Positions 34,401-46,200 of a stretch of DNA of 64,000 nucleotides are shown piece after piece. Position numbers and translations under genes: made by a program. The notes beneath the pieces are model-generated. The model searched no databases, was not told where the DNA came from, and worked only from the letters and a program-made list of their open reading frames with translations. The stretch's first letter is position 1, and the number at the start of each line of letters is the position of its first letter. The DNA is from Eudorina sp. 2006-703-Eu-15 (Eukaryota; Chlorophyta; Chlorophyceae; Chlamydomonadales; Volvocaceae), in assembly GCA_003117195.1 (NCBI GenBank), contig BDSI01000049.1, positions 764,501-828,500 on the forward strand, in the 5' to 3' direction.

Positions 34401-37400
34401 TCCCTGTCCCCTTCCCTGTCCCCTTCCGCTGACCCCTTGGTCATGGCGGCCGCCCCACCCACCCACCCACCCAGCCAGCCACCCACCCAGCCACCCACCC
34501 ACCGTCACGTTGCCCCCCAGGTCCACCACGAAGCCGGCACTGGGCGGCGGCACCATCCCGCCCTTCTCAGTGGCCAAGACGTACACAGCGGTCACGAACA
34601 GTCCCGACAGGCCGCCCAGAGCCTGCCGGCACAGGAGGGCACAACTTGCTCATCCAGGAGTGGTCCAGGCGGCGGCCTACATACAGCTTCGGTTTCAACA
34701 TCAAGAGCTGTGGCGCACGCAGGGTTTGCGGCGGCAGGTGCCATGAGGCGGGACGCCGCACCCGCCGAATCCGTCCGGGAACACGACGTGGAGCAAAGAG
34801 ACTGAGGCCTCAGCGAGGGACGCCATCACCTTAGCTGTGGCCACCACGCGCACCCTCGGGCTGCGGGCTCCTCCGAACAAACGTCGTCTATGCCTGGATG
34901 GCCGCACCACCCACCCATCCATCCACCCCAGCCGCTTCTTCAAGCTGCACGACAAACCCGCCCATCCCCTCAAGACGCACAACGAAAACCGCACATGGGG
35001 CTGGGTTAGCAGCTCCTGCACCGGCAGCGCCTGCCTATGCCCGTTTCCACGTAGGCTCCGTAACCCTCCCTCCCACTCATACACCACAGTCTCGCGGCTT
35101 AGCTCTCCCGCCGTTCTAAAGTAACAGAACAGCATATGTATGCGTTTCCCATCACCTCAGGGTGGAGAGCCCCCGCCACCGACCACCTGATCATCACCGG
35201 TTTCGTTGGGCAGCCCAACCACCCCACCACAAGACTCCCACCTGCCTACCTGTGGGATGTCCGTCAGCGCCACGCTGTAGAGGCCGCCCCCGGCGGTGTA
35301 CAGCGCCAACACCACGCCGCTGATGGCGATGCCCGGCCCCTTGGGCAGGCCGAAGCAGAACTGCAGCACCAGCGAGATGCCCACCAGGTTGCCTGATCAG
35401 GACACGGGACCAGGGGGGCATGGCAGGGGCCCGCAACCGTCGCGGACGGTGTGGAAGCAGACGGCTGCAACCGTGTACGTCGTGTTACGAGGCCGTTGCG
35501 TGCAATCATCGGCTTGGAGGGGAGGGGACGACTCTACTAGGCATGCAAGCTGCCCTGTCCCCGCCCACACAGGGCAGCCTGGCGCCCACCTTGGCGGCTC
35601 CCCTGACTTGTTCACGACTTGACGACAATCGCGTCCGCGCGGTCGTTTGATCTCCCTCTTTTTCTCTGCGCGTCCTGCTGCTCACTGGCCGCCTGATCGG
35701 GAAAGCTGAAGGGACTTCACGCCCAGCCACTCCAGTCCGTCAGACGACGTCCCAAACGAACACCACGCAGCCCCAGCACCCTTATAGAGCCCTGCGGCCC
35801 GTTCTTTGGGTTAATTTCTTTTTTCAATTTAACCCTCATAGAGCCCTGCGGCCACCCACCCGCCAGCAGCACCGTGAAGCTGGCAATCTCGATGAATGAG
35901 ACCATCACCTCCATCAGCAGGCCATACTTGCGACGGAACAGGTCGGGCAGCGTGAGCAGGCCCATGCGGTTCAGAGGGGCCGCCAGCAGGAGGCCGTTCT
36001 GCACACCGCCGTACGTGCACAGGGGAGAGGGGAGGGACACACACCGCGATGCCATGGCGGCGGGATTCCGTTTTTGCCGTGTGTGTTTAGCGAGGAGGCT
36101 GCGGCTGTCACCTATATATCTGTATATATGACCCGCGGGGGGGTCCACTGTAACATCCTTAATATTAATAATAAATGAATTCGGCGCATCAATGTCGTGC
36201 GTTGATTACCCTCTGGCAGGATTTCCTGAGCTGGTAATCTGGGGAAACCGCTTCGTGCATGCTCTGCATCAGCTCATGCGACGCACTGGGCTCGCGCGCC
36301 CCTGCATCGACTGCGCTAATGAAGGCAACATCACGTGGACCCCTTGTTGCACCCTTTTGTTGCCCGGGCGTGAAACGTACGCAGGTCGGTGACGCGCGGG
36401 GATTCCAACGGCTCCGGAGCCGTTACCGAACGCTCCGATTGCGGGACGGGGCGGGGCGCGCTGCTTTTCCTTGCGACCTTTGAACAAGCGCTATGGGCCT
36501 GGTCATTGACGTTTGAGACCAGGGCCATGCCAACAAACAGCACAGATGTTGACTAGCGGCAGCAGCAGCTGCTGCAGGACCCACCAGGATGAGCGACAGC
36601 GCCACGCCCAGTGGCACCACGGCTCCATCTGTGCTCAGTGTGCACGGGCAAACCAATCAAGGGTGATGCGGAGATCAGCAATCAAGCTCGTAGCTGCATC
36701 GTGCACTATGGCATGGGCCGCGGAAAGGGGAAAGGGGTTTCGGATCCTGCTGGTTTCCGGCCCCCAGGGAGTCAAAAGCCCAGCCGCGACTGTTCTCTCT
36801 TGCGTGGTTCCGGCCACCTCCGTCTGGGGGGCCGGGGGCGATGCCTATCCGCCCGGCGCTGCGCAGCCGCGCCACATACAGGAACGCCGCCACCGTTGCG
36901 GCCGCGGCGAGGTGCCCACTGCTCAGGCCAGCACCGGTGAGGCTCAGAACGACGGATCCATCCCAGAACAGCAGTGCAATTGAGTTGGGGACAGGCAGGC
37001 CGGGGCACGACACGGCAGGACAGGGCAGCACAGAACAGCGCAGAACAGGGGGCAAGGCAGGGCAGGACATGATGAAACAGAGGTGCGGCAGAGATGCAAC
37101 AGAGCGGGACAGACAGCACCGGGCAGGGAGCCCGCTTCCGGAGGCCCGACCAGGGGGACGCCTTCTCCCAGCAATCGTGACAGCTCTTCGTCGGGTGATC
37201 CGGCGGACCGACCGGTGGCTGTGGTGCGAGGACCGCGCTTACCCCAAAAGGACGCCTTGTACGAGTTCACCGCGTTGCCTGTGAACAGGACAGACAGGAG
37301 GAGGTCGACGAGGGGGTGACGTACGCTCCATGGAGGTTCGCCATGGTGTGTTGACTGCAACCTGCCGACTGGGCCAGTCGACCGTGCGTGCGGTGCTTTC

Positions 37401-38145
37401 AAAGGGAACTTGGCAGCAGGTATTTCCGCCCTCAAAGACAAAAGAACACAACTTCGAGAACGAGCCACACCCTAAATGCGCAAATGTCTGTCATGGCGTG
37501 CTGCCATACATCGAATCTGCCAGGACAGCGGTACGATCTGGGATGTATTATCAACGCCGGAGGCATGAACGGCTCCAGTTGCAACTCATGGACAAAGATA
37601 CACGCGTGTGGGGCTGAGATGAGATTGGAAACCTGGTACTTGTCACCGACCGCGTTGCCCCTTCCAACCTGTTCCCAAACTGGCAACGCCCCGTTCTGTC
37701 CGGGCGGCGTCATCGGACCCCATCGTAAGATCACCCAGCGTGGTACGCGCTGGGGACTACAACGACCCCGGGGGCGACTCGAGCGCATCTCCTGTTCTCT
37801 CGCCCCAGTGTTTGCGGGCCCAAACAATTGAACCGACTGTGCAGCTACCAGACGCCCCAACCGTGGGTCGCTTCCTGCTGATGCTACGCGGGGTAATGCG
37901 CACCTACCGAGAGAAGACGAAGTGTCAAGTCCTTGCCCGAGCAGAGCGAATGTGACGATGTAGAGGGGCAGGGTGCGATGGCACACGAAGAAGCCGCGGT
38001 AGTCTCGTCGCTTGATGTAGACCATGGCAATAAGGAATCCCATTACCACCCAAGAGAAGCTCACGAACACAACGGGCACCCCGAAGCCGAGTGCCACGCC
38101 CGCCGTGTTGAAGGTTGATGGACATGGTATCCCGCACACAAATTT
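28403..38145 (-). CDS. Sodium:solute symporter family (SSF) transporter
   Basis: Thirteen exons join with every phase matching (837 residues): 38145-37908, 37278-37243, 36628-36585, 35998-35860, 35392-35250, 34622-34503, 33941-33723, 32971-32726, 32081-31965, 30897-30693, 30217-30008, 29537-29410 and 29071-28403 (TGA). Membrane segments follow the SSF order, e.g. FGVPVVFVSFSWVVMGFLIA, PLYIVTFALLGQGLDTSS, VPLGVALSLIL, LLTLPDLFRRKYG, ISGVVLALYTAGGGLYSVAL, and the Na2-site helix LVAASVSTADGAIL. A Cys-rich loop (IACTDPVTGTRTCDNYAYP) and a second (DTCSEPLGRPSCAQW) are probably external. A 220-residue C-terminal tail rich in Ala, Ser and Gly is predicted cytosolic. The substrate is unknown; urea or other small organic solutes are typical of this family in algae. 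The initiator ATG is not resolved and may lie in an exon upstream of 38145. Confidence 0.87.
29236..29341 (+). repeat. (CCCA)n tetranucleotide array in symporter intron
   Basis: About 105 bp of nearly perfect CCCA repeats between the symporter exons 29537-29410 and 29071-28403. In the transcript it reads as (TGGG)n, which can form G-quadruplexes. Confidence 0.95.
29629..29678 (+). repeat. Dispersed 3'-tail element copy
   Basis: GCTGTCACCGATGACCCGCG followed by GGGTCC and a TAATAA-containing end. It is the same tail as at 40412-40463 and lies in the intron just upstream of the symporter exon 29537-29410. Confidence 0.7.
31012..31598 (+). repeat. Pentanucleotide (GGGCA)n array in symporter intron
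   Basis: About 590 bp of AGGGC/AGGAC pentamers; the first ~130 bp and the last ~20 bp carry GGACA variants while the interior is almost homogeneous GGGCA, with a few 4-bp units. It lies in the intron between exons 32081-31965 and 30897-30693. Long open frames crossing it on both strands are repeat artefacts. Confidence 0.95.
32531..32624. repeat. Inverted repeat: 30-bp arms, 34-bp loop
   Basis: The arm 32531-32560 (starting GTCGTCCTGAAAGGTTGGCC) is the reverse complement of 32595-32624 with one mismatch in 30. It lies in the symporter intron between exons 32971-32726 and 32081-31965. It could be a small MITE-like transposon, a hairpin or structured RNA. No target-site duplication is obvious. 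Confidence 0.85.
33394..33440 (+). repeat. CA-rich dinucleotide patches
   Basis: Two short ACACAC runs preceded by a C-run, within a symporter intron (between exons 33941-33723 and 32971-32726). Confidence 0.7.
34452..34502 (+). repeat. CCCA/CCAG tetramer tract abutting a splice donor
   Basis: Imperfect tetranucleotide repeat immediately downstream, in the transcribed sense, of the symporter exon 34622-34503. The functional donor GTGGGT is itself the first unit of the repeat. Confidence 0.85.
36104..36178 (+). repeat. Dispersed 3'-tail element copy with TA-rich insertion
   Basis: GCTGTCACC is separated by about 17 bp of TATATA-like sequence from ATGACCCGCGGG; GGGTCCACTGTAACATCC and a TAATATTAATAATAA end follow. 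It lies in the symporter intron upstream of exon 35998-35860. Confidence 0.65.
37005..37120 (+). repeat. Imperfect GGACA/GGCAG pentamer patch
   Basis: Degenerate repeats such as GGCAGGACAGGGCAGCACAG in the intron between symporter exons 37278-37243 and 36628-36585. It resembles the large pentamer array at 31012-31598 but is short and decayed. Confidence 0.6.
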
Positions 38146-40221
38146 CTGACAGCACCCTGTGCGTATAGCAGGCGGATTTTTATTTGAGTTGTTGCCATGT
38201 CGAGGGACGAGGCAAGGAAGGATAGACCCTGACCGAGACAGGTCCACGCACGAACAGCTGTCGAACTAACCTTGGGCTGCCTCAACCTCTTCCTTAGTGT
38301 AATCGTGCGTATACACTCCGGGCGCGACCTACGCAGTGAATATTATCACAGGTGTCAAAGCACGGTCAGAACGGTCGTCTGAAACCCCGATGAAACGATG
38401 TAACCTGCCTTGAAATCCTTTTCTGTGCAGTAGCTCATTCATCGCTTTCTTATCACATGCAGCAAGGCATGTGAATCACCAGGGAAAGTATATTGCATAT
38501 ATATGAAAGATTGATTTATCTCTAGGCAATGACTTTTCCACTTCTCTTAAGAATGTATGCAGTGGGACGCCATATTAGAGACTATGTAGTAAGCCACCAC
38601 CACGGCAAGAGTTCCCTGTGTGATATGTGTGTGAAGTATTCATAATAAATACCGTACTTGTTATCATTTAAGCCGACCAAGTGAGTATACGTGCTGCGCA
38701 AACAAATGAAGTGGTCGCTGTGTACCAGCGCACGTGAACGTCAACGGCCACGTTACACCTGGTTACACAGGCTTGTGAAGAAAGCAAGCGACGAATCCAA
38801 TTGAGTCTGGAACATATGTCTTGTGAAGCAAAACATTCATTGGGGTCTTGTGAAATCACAACAAACGTTGAAGACGTTTAGAGGCTGCGTGGGCACGTGG
38901 GCTACTCCTGGCTGCTTCGTCTGTTCTTACACTCGCCTCCTAGCTAAAACGACATATGTATGATTATAACATGATTGATCTAGTATAATGATTAACTTAA
39001 CGAAAACTAGGCATGCAAGGCAAGGTGTAAAATTATGCGTTCGGACTGCTCGTCCAGGCAACACGGCGGACGGACGGGCAAGCCAGAAACTTCCGTGCAA
39101 GGCATTAACAATGTGTAATTTCTATATCTTAAATCCTTTCTATACAATTGGCGCTTTCGCTGGGCTGTCAAGTGATGAGGTAGTAACTGGCTCGATCTAC
39201 CTAAGCAACCTCTGCCACTGCAGCCCTCTGCAGCTGGGAGGACCGTTCTGGTTGGGACGCAGATCAGTCTTCGAACTGTTGATGATTGCGTTTAAGGTGG
39301 CTGGGGTCAATAACCCGAAATCCAGAAAACCACAAGTATGGGGTCCCGCGACCCGGAGCAACCGCACTGCAGACCACCACCTCTCATAACTGGAAAAGCG
39401 AGCGACACTGCACCTCAGCACCACCCACGGCACTAGTCCCCGGAGAACGCCAATCTGGGCTGGCCCACAGCACCCATCGCGGCATTCCAGGCACCCACAG
39501 CCTGAAGATGATGGGCTCCGAAACCTTCCACCCAAACCACACTGTTGGCGCCTCAAGCCTTCGACCATAAAAGGCAGCGACTCGTACCACTATAAAGGCC
39601 CTCGCAAGCTGATAGCGGCTTGGGTGTTGTGCGGCGTCCGGACGGGCCCGCTGGCATCGATGATCCCTCCCATCGATGATCCCAGTGTGTGTGTGTGTGT
39701 GTGTGGCGGGGGGGTTCCGCCGTGCCACTAGTCCTCTCACATAACGGTGGGACAGTTTTCCTGGTGATACAGCAGCACTTGCTATCCTCGCAGGAACACT
39801 GGAGGACACACACGTCCGGACCACAGGCCGCCTTGCCATCGGCAGCCGATAGGCATGCACGGTGCCGTATGCCTCTGCCCCCGAGATGACTAGATGCCGT
39901 AGGACCTACCGTTCCAGGCTGAACCCCACGACCCTGTAACGATTCCAGCATTCGCGGAGCGCTCGAGCGACGGCGCACCTACACCGCAGATACCCCCAGA
40001 CACGAACCCGGCTCGCATCGGTCATCACCGGGGACGACAGCGCCATGCAGTCCTACAGCCGCTCGGCATCTGACACCCGCACTGGCGCCCCCCTTGTCAG
40101 CAAATCACGCAATACCGCCATGACTCATGACAACTTATGGGTAAACCGCTACGTACAGCACGTACGACACCAATTCCGTTTCCCTCTTTGCAGGCCCATG
40201 GGTCTTCGGCTCGTTCAGACC
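38146..40221. other. Spacer between symporter and PP2C-kinase genes
   Basis: Holds the upstream region of the symporter (possibly its first exon near 38146-38250, where ATG-initiated frames exist) and the distal 3' flank of the PP2C-kinase gene. The part from about 38280 to 39200 is AT-rich and lacks coding sequence. A short GT run lies at 39684-39704. No gene is supported. Confidence 0.5.
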
Positions 40222-40226
40222 TTACA
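40222..40226 (-). terminator. Possible poly(A) signal TGTAA for PP2C-kinase gene
   Basis: Reverse-strand TGTAA about 345 bp beyond the stop codon at 40571. Position is plausible for a volvocine 3' UTR; an inserted repeat element lies between stop and signal. Confidence 0.3.
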
Positions 40227-40294
40227 TACATGGTTGGTCCCCCTGAGCGGGCTTTATCCCTTGCCATGGTTGGTTCTCAGGAACGGGGTGGTTC

Positions 40295-40463
40295 CCTGGT
40301 AGTGTGGGCCCGGGGAGTGTTTCGGTGCACTTGGGGAGCCTGTCCGGAGCGCCATGGTGGCGTTAGTTCATTTAGGCAGTGTATGGTGAGGAAGCCTCGG
40401 CTGTCGCCGGGGCTGTCACCGATGACCCGCGGGGTCCGCTGTAACATCCTAATAATAATACAT
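40295..40463 (+). mobile_element. Dispersed retroelement-like fragment with shared tail
   Basis: Forward copy of the element seen inverted at 23328-23565: shared stretches include GCCATGGTGGCG, GCAGTGTATGGTGAGGAAG, then CTGTCACCGATGACCCGCGG and a CCTAATAATAATAC end. Compared with the 23-kb copy, about 20 bp are inserted before the tail. It lies just downstream of, and antisense to, the PP2C-kinase stop codon. Confidence 0.6.
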
Positions 40464-40570
40464 GGTCTGGTTAGAGGCTCACCATGTGACTGCCTAACTA
40501 ACGAACGAACTAACGAACTAACACCACGCTGCAGTGCACTGTCCTCACTACCGACGGTTGAGCCCAACGT

Positions 40571-43216
40571 TCAGCACCAACCCCGCTCGCCAATCAGGGA
40601 CGCGCCGCAGGTGTGAGGCGCCCAGGCGCCGGGGTCGACAGTGAAGTAGGCGTGCTGCAGCGCCTGCGTGTGCGGAAAATGGGACAACAGCGCGGGGTGT
40701 AAAAGAAAACTGAGCCGCGAATGAAGTCCGGGTGTGAGACAGACCGTGATTCGACAACCTGCGCGTCCCTGTGGTGGTTTATGTAACCGTTACAACGTGG
40801 ACCCGTATCCCCACCGGTTCATGCATATGGCGCAACGCAACAACCATCAGACTTGCGTCGGCCTCCAAGGTTCGGGCTGCAGGCGTACATTCGTTGATTG
40901 GCTTTGGGCAAACAAGGACGGCGCTGAGGACGGCTCGATGATTCCGTGTTGGTTGGGAGATGGATGACCTCACGGATCCGGACCTCCGGCGCGCAGCGAC
41001 CTCAGCGCTCAGCGCGGTACTTCTGGAGCAGGCACACTTTGGCTTGGCGTGCTTCGAACGTGGCGCGCTTCGAAGATGGCCTGCCCGCACCCGGCCGCTG
41101 CTGGCAAGAGTCCCTCCAAACCCTTCCCGAGTCCCCCCATGCGGCCAGGCCGCCGCCAGCTGTCGGCGCGACGGGCCCCTGGGCCCCCTGGCAAGCTCTA
41201 CGGCTCAGCCAGCGCATCCAGACTTGACGAGCCCCACCTGACGAGCTGACGGCCGGCTGGAGGGGTCCCAGTGCAGCAGCCGCATCAGCAGCCGGAGCGC
41301 CATCGGGCCCTCCAGGCCCAGACCTGCGACCCATGGGACACCGACAACAGGCCGCCGTGTTGTCAGGACACCCCCGGCTGCGCATCGCCAGGAGGTCATT
41401 GATCAGCACTACATCAGGGACGGGACGAGACAGGATGAGACGGGACGGGACTGGAATCGCCACCACACCTCATGGAACGGCGCCGGGCATTGGCCTGGGA
41501 ACCGATGAGGCCGACTGTAAAATCAAGCGCCCCCGCCCGAAGGATACTCCCGAGGTACCGTGCACTATCCCTCATGTACCAGGCGGCGCCGGTGGAGCGC
41601 GTAAGGGCCGGTCGGGGCTTACCCAAGGGGTCCCGGCTCTTAGCCAGGGCCAGCAGCGACTCCTCCGTACAGCTCCAGCTCATGAGCAGCCGGGACTTGC
41701 GGCCCCGCAGCGGCGGCCCCGGGGGGGTCGACGGAGCCTGGGGGCCACAAAGGATGGCACACACACCGTACACATATATACGGATGATTTATACGTGTAT
41801 ATATATATTATATACATTTTCACATATGCGCTCGCCAAAACGCATTCACTGTAGCTACTTGTCGCTTTGTTTCTTGCCCTTTGTGAATGATCGACGAGAG
41901 CGGCGCGAGGATCACTCCAGGGGGGGGTCCAGCCGTTGCCGCGGTCCCGTTCGTTCATCGTCGTCGTCCCAGTTCCATCCGCAGTCCCCACCACCCAGTG
42001 GAGAACCCCCAACACCCCGCGCGCAGCATCCTGCATCCAGGATCCAGCATCCAGGATCCAGGATCCAAAACCCGGGACAAGGGCACCTGCGGCGGGTAGA
42101 TGCACCACTCCATGAGGCCGCGCAGCAGGAAGACCATGTGGCGCTCCGACTCGGGCCGGTTCCGGAGCATCAGCCTCGCCTCCAGGAGGGCCCTCGTGGC
42201 GGCGGGCAGCTGCCATACCTGCGTGGACCGACCATCCGACGGGGCGCCATCGCGGCAACCCAGCACTCGTGCAGTATGTCGGCAGACAAGATACGTTGAC
42301 AATGTCTAAGAGAAGCCACCGGCGCAGGGTTCCTAGGGTTTGCGGGTAGCCGGCTGTACCCCTGTGCATTGAGTCCGCTGTTGCCCATCAACCAAGGTAG
42401 AGGACCGTACCTCTTTTGTACGAATCCGTACACCTGACGCACCCGCCACAGCTGAGGGTATTTCCTAACAGGCTCAAACAAGCGCAATCGATCCTCGCCG
42501 TCGAGCAATTGATCCTCGCCGTCATCATGTCCATGCAGCAGCGGTGAGCTGTCGAGCCATGCTACGTAACCCGGCAGGTTTCTTAAACCCTAGCGGCAGT
42601 ACTCGTCGAGCTATGCTACGTAACCCAGCAGTTTGAGGCAGTACTCACGGACCCGGTACTGCCCACCTGCGGGGTGGCCATGAGCAACTCCAACCACACC
42701 ACGCCGACGCTCCAAATGTCGTACGCCCAGGCGCGCGGCCGCATCACCTGCATGCCCTCCCAATACCTGGGCGCGGCGGGGGACACCAGGGTCGGCCGCG
42801 GCGGAAGCCGCGCGCCGGACGCAACGCAAAAACGGCAGGAAACCAAAGTAATCGGCTTCGAACCGTGTGCGATCGTCAAACTGCTAGCCGGCATCAACGT
42901 CCTGTATCCCGTACCGCATACGGTACCTGCGGCAGGCGACCCGAGGCAGGCGACCCGAGGCAGGCGACCCGAGGCAGGCGACCCGAGGCAGGCGACCCGA
43001 GGCAGGCGACCCGAGGCAGGCGACCGAGGCAGGCGACCCGAGGCAGGCGACCCGAGGCAGGCGACCCGAGGCAGGCGACCCGAGGCAGGCGACCGGGGGG
43101 CGAGGCAGGCGACCCGAGGCAGGCGACCGAGCAGGCGACCCGAGGCAGGCGACCCGAGGCAGGCGACCCGAGGCAGGCGACCCGAGGCAGGCGACCCGAG
43201 GCAGGCGACCGAGGCA

Positions 43217-43257
<41 letters not shown>

Positions 43258-46200
43258 CGACCGAGGCAGGCGACCCGAGGCAGGCGACCCGAGGCAGGCG
43301 ACCCGAGGCAGGCGACCGAGGCAGGCGACCCGAGGCAGGCGACCCGAGGCAGGCGACCCGAGGCAGGCGACCCGAGGCAGGCGACCCGAGGCAGGCGACC
43401 CGAGGCAGGCGACCGAGCAGGCGACCGAGGCAGGCGACCCGAGGCAGGCGACCGAGGCAGGCGACCCGAGGCAGGCGACCCGAGGCAGGCGACCGAGGCA
43501 GGCGACCCGAGGCAGGCGACCGAGGCAGGCGACCCGAGGCAGGCGACCGAGGCAGGCGACCCGAGGCAGGCGACCCGAGGCAGGCGACCCGAGGCAGGCG
43601 ACCCGAGGCAGGCGACCCGAGGCAGGCGACCCGAGGCAGGCGACCCGAGGCAGGCGACCCGAGGCAGGCGACCGAGGCGGGGAGGGGCGACCGAGGCAGG
43701 CGACCCGAGGCAGGCGACCCGAGGCAGGCGACCGAGGCAGGCGACCCGAGGCAGGCGACCCGAGGCAGGCGACCCGAGGCAGGCGACCCGAGGCAGGCGA
43801 CCCGAGGCAGGCGACCCGAGGCAGGCGACCCGAGGCAGGCGACCCGAGGCAGGCGACCCGAGGCAGGCGCGACCCGAGGCAGGCGACCCGAGGCAGGCGA
43901 CCCGAGGCAGGCGACCGAGGGGGCGAGGGGCGACCCGAGGCAGGCGACCCGAGGCAGGCGACCGAGGCAGGCGACCCGAGGCAGGCGACCCGAGGCAGGC
44001 GACCCGAGGCAGGCGACCCGAGGCAGGCGACCGAGGCAGGCGACCCGAGGCAGGCGACCCGAGGCAGGCGACCCGAGGCAGGCGACCCGAGGCAGGCGAC
44101 CCGAGGCAGGCGACCCGAGGCAGGCGACCCGAGGCAGGCGACCCGAGGCAGGCGACCGAGGCAGGCGACCCGAGGCAGGCGACCCGAGGCAGGCGACCCG
44201 AGGCAGGCGACCCGAGGCAGGCGACCCGAGGCAGGCGACCCGAGGCAGGCGACCCGAGGCAGGCGACCCGAGGCAGGCGACCCGAGGCAGGCGACCCGAG
44301 GCAGGCGGCAGGCCCCTGTCTGCCCACCTTGCACCCACCCTCACCCACCTCTTCCCCACCCTCCCCGAGCCACCCACGCACCCACCCACCCACCTGCCGA
44401 ACAACGCCTCTGGCGGCGCATACTCGAGCGTCAGTTGGTCTGACGTGGGACCCTCATTGCCGTACAAGTGTTGCAGGCAGTAATCGTCCACCGCAGACCC
44501 GAAGTCGATCAGTCGCAGCCAGACGGGCGCCACGGCCCCGTCGTCGGCCGCCGCCGCACCACCGGGGATGGCTCCGGCGCTGCAGTCCCCGCCGCCGCAG
44601 GACGTCTCTGAGACGTGGGGCTCGGCGTCGCCGTGGCCGGCGCGGAAGCCAAAGTTAGGGACGCCGAGCCACTGCCAAGCGGAGGGCGCGGACGGAGAGC
44701 CGCGTGGTTGCTGCTGCTGCTGCTGTTGCCGCTGCTGCTGTTGCTGATGGCTGTCGTCGGGTGCCGGTTCTGCGTTGCGTGCGTCGGCCCTGGCCGTGCC
44801 AGCAGAAGCCGCAGGCCGCGATCTGGCACGCAGCGGTGACGACCCACGGGTCACTGGCACGAGCATCATATTCTCGGGCTTGATGTCGCGATGCGTTATG
44901 TTCGCCTCGTGGATCACCTGACAGACGTATGCGTGTGCGGGTGCGGGTGCGTGTGGCGTGACGAGGAGCGGGGGCAAGGGGGCACCACAAACCAACAAGA
45001 AGTTCTTGTCATACCATGAAAACACCCTACAGAAAACTATACGGTAAAACACCCAGCAGCCGCCCTTGCGGCAGCTAACTGCCGCTGCTATCTCAGCCGG
45101 CCGTTATGGGCCCGAGGATCAGCAGGTCCGCGGATCGTGAGGGGTCCGAGGCGCCTGCACCGCGAGCACGTTCGTTCTTCGTTGTCCCTCTGCGGGGTCG
45201 GCGGCGGGCCCCGAGCCACGGCCTGCTGGGGTCTGTCCGCTGGGAACCGCCGCACCTGCAGCCCCAGCAGCAGCTGCCGCAGCAGCTGTCGGATGAAGTC
45301 GTTGCCGCGCGGGTGGCGCCTCATGGAATGCCACCACGGGCTGGGCCCCATGACGTGGAAGGCGGCGCCAGCTGCCTGCATCGATCGTTTCGCACCCGGG
45401 CCGGGGGGAGTGGGGAGGGGGAAGCGGGACGCGGTGTCAGGCTGTCAGCCCTGCTGACAGGAAGACCGTGTCAGCCCGCGGTGTGTCTCAGCCGTGTCAC
45501 TGGGCCGCCCCTCGTGATCCCGTACAGTGCAGTACAACACCACGGGCGCGTCACGGCCAGTACGCGCGCCGACCGATTCCGCACCCTGTCCCTGTCCCTG
45601 TACCTGCTGCTGCTGCTGCTGCTGCTGCTGTTGTTGCTCGGCCCCAGCCGCCGCCCCTGAAGCCACGTCCTCCTCCATCTCCATCTCCTCCTCCTCCTCC
45701 TCCTGCTGCTGCTGCTGCCCCCCAGCGTGCACTCCCACTGGGCTGTAGATAAGGTCGTGCAGGGACCGGCCGGCATCGCCGAACACCAACCAAAGGTCCG
45801 GCAGCGGCGCCCCGGAGGGGGAGTCCCCGGCTGGGGCCGCCGCACCGCCTTCCTGCGCCTCGCCCGCGGCGCCGGCCCCATCGCCGGGTGGGCTGCCGCC
45901 CGCTGCCAAGTCCGCCGGCTGCTCCGCGGCTGCCTGCACGTCCGGAACAACCTCGAAGGACTCGAAGAACTCTACCTGTCGGGGTGTGGGGGGTGGGTGG
46001 TTACAAAGAAACAGCCCAGACACACACCCCGGGTGTGGGTGGGCGAGGGGGGAGTTGTGCATGTGTGTTTGTGTAGGGGGGAGGCCGCGGGGATGTTTGA
46101 GCGTGTGTTCGAACAGCGCAGACAGAGGGAGCGGGGAGGACGATGAGGGTCGTCCCCGCCAGGATGCATGCACACAGGACCGGCCCGTGGTGCAACGCCG

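Noticed and set aside
42931..44312. CRISPR-like array
   Set aside because: Units are contiguous with no unique spacers, and the context is a eukaryotic intron.
42616..45052. Reverse-strand open frame of 722 codons and others of 500-597 codons across 42.6-45.0 kb
   Set aside because: Most of each frame is the 14-bp repeat, which lacks stops in every frame. Real kinase exons exist only at the ends and are joined by splicing around the array.
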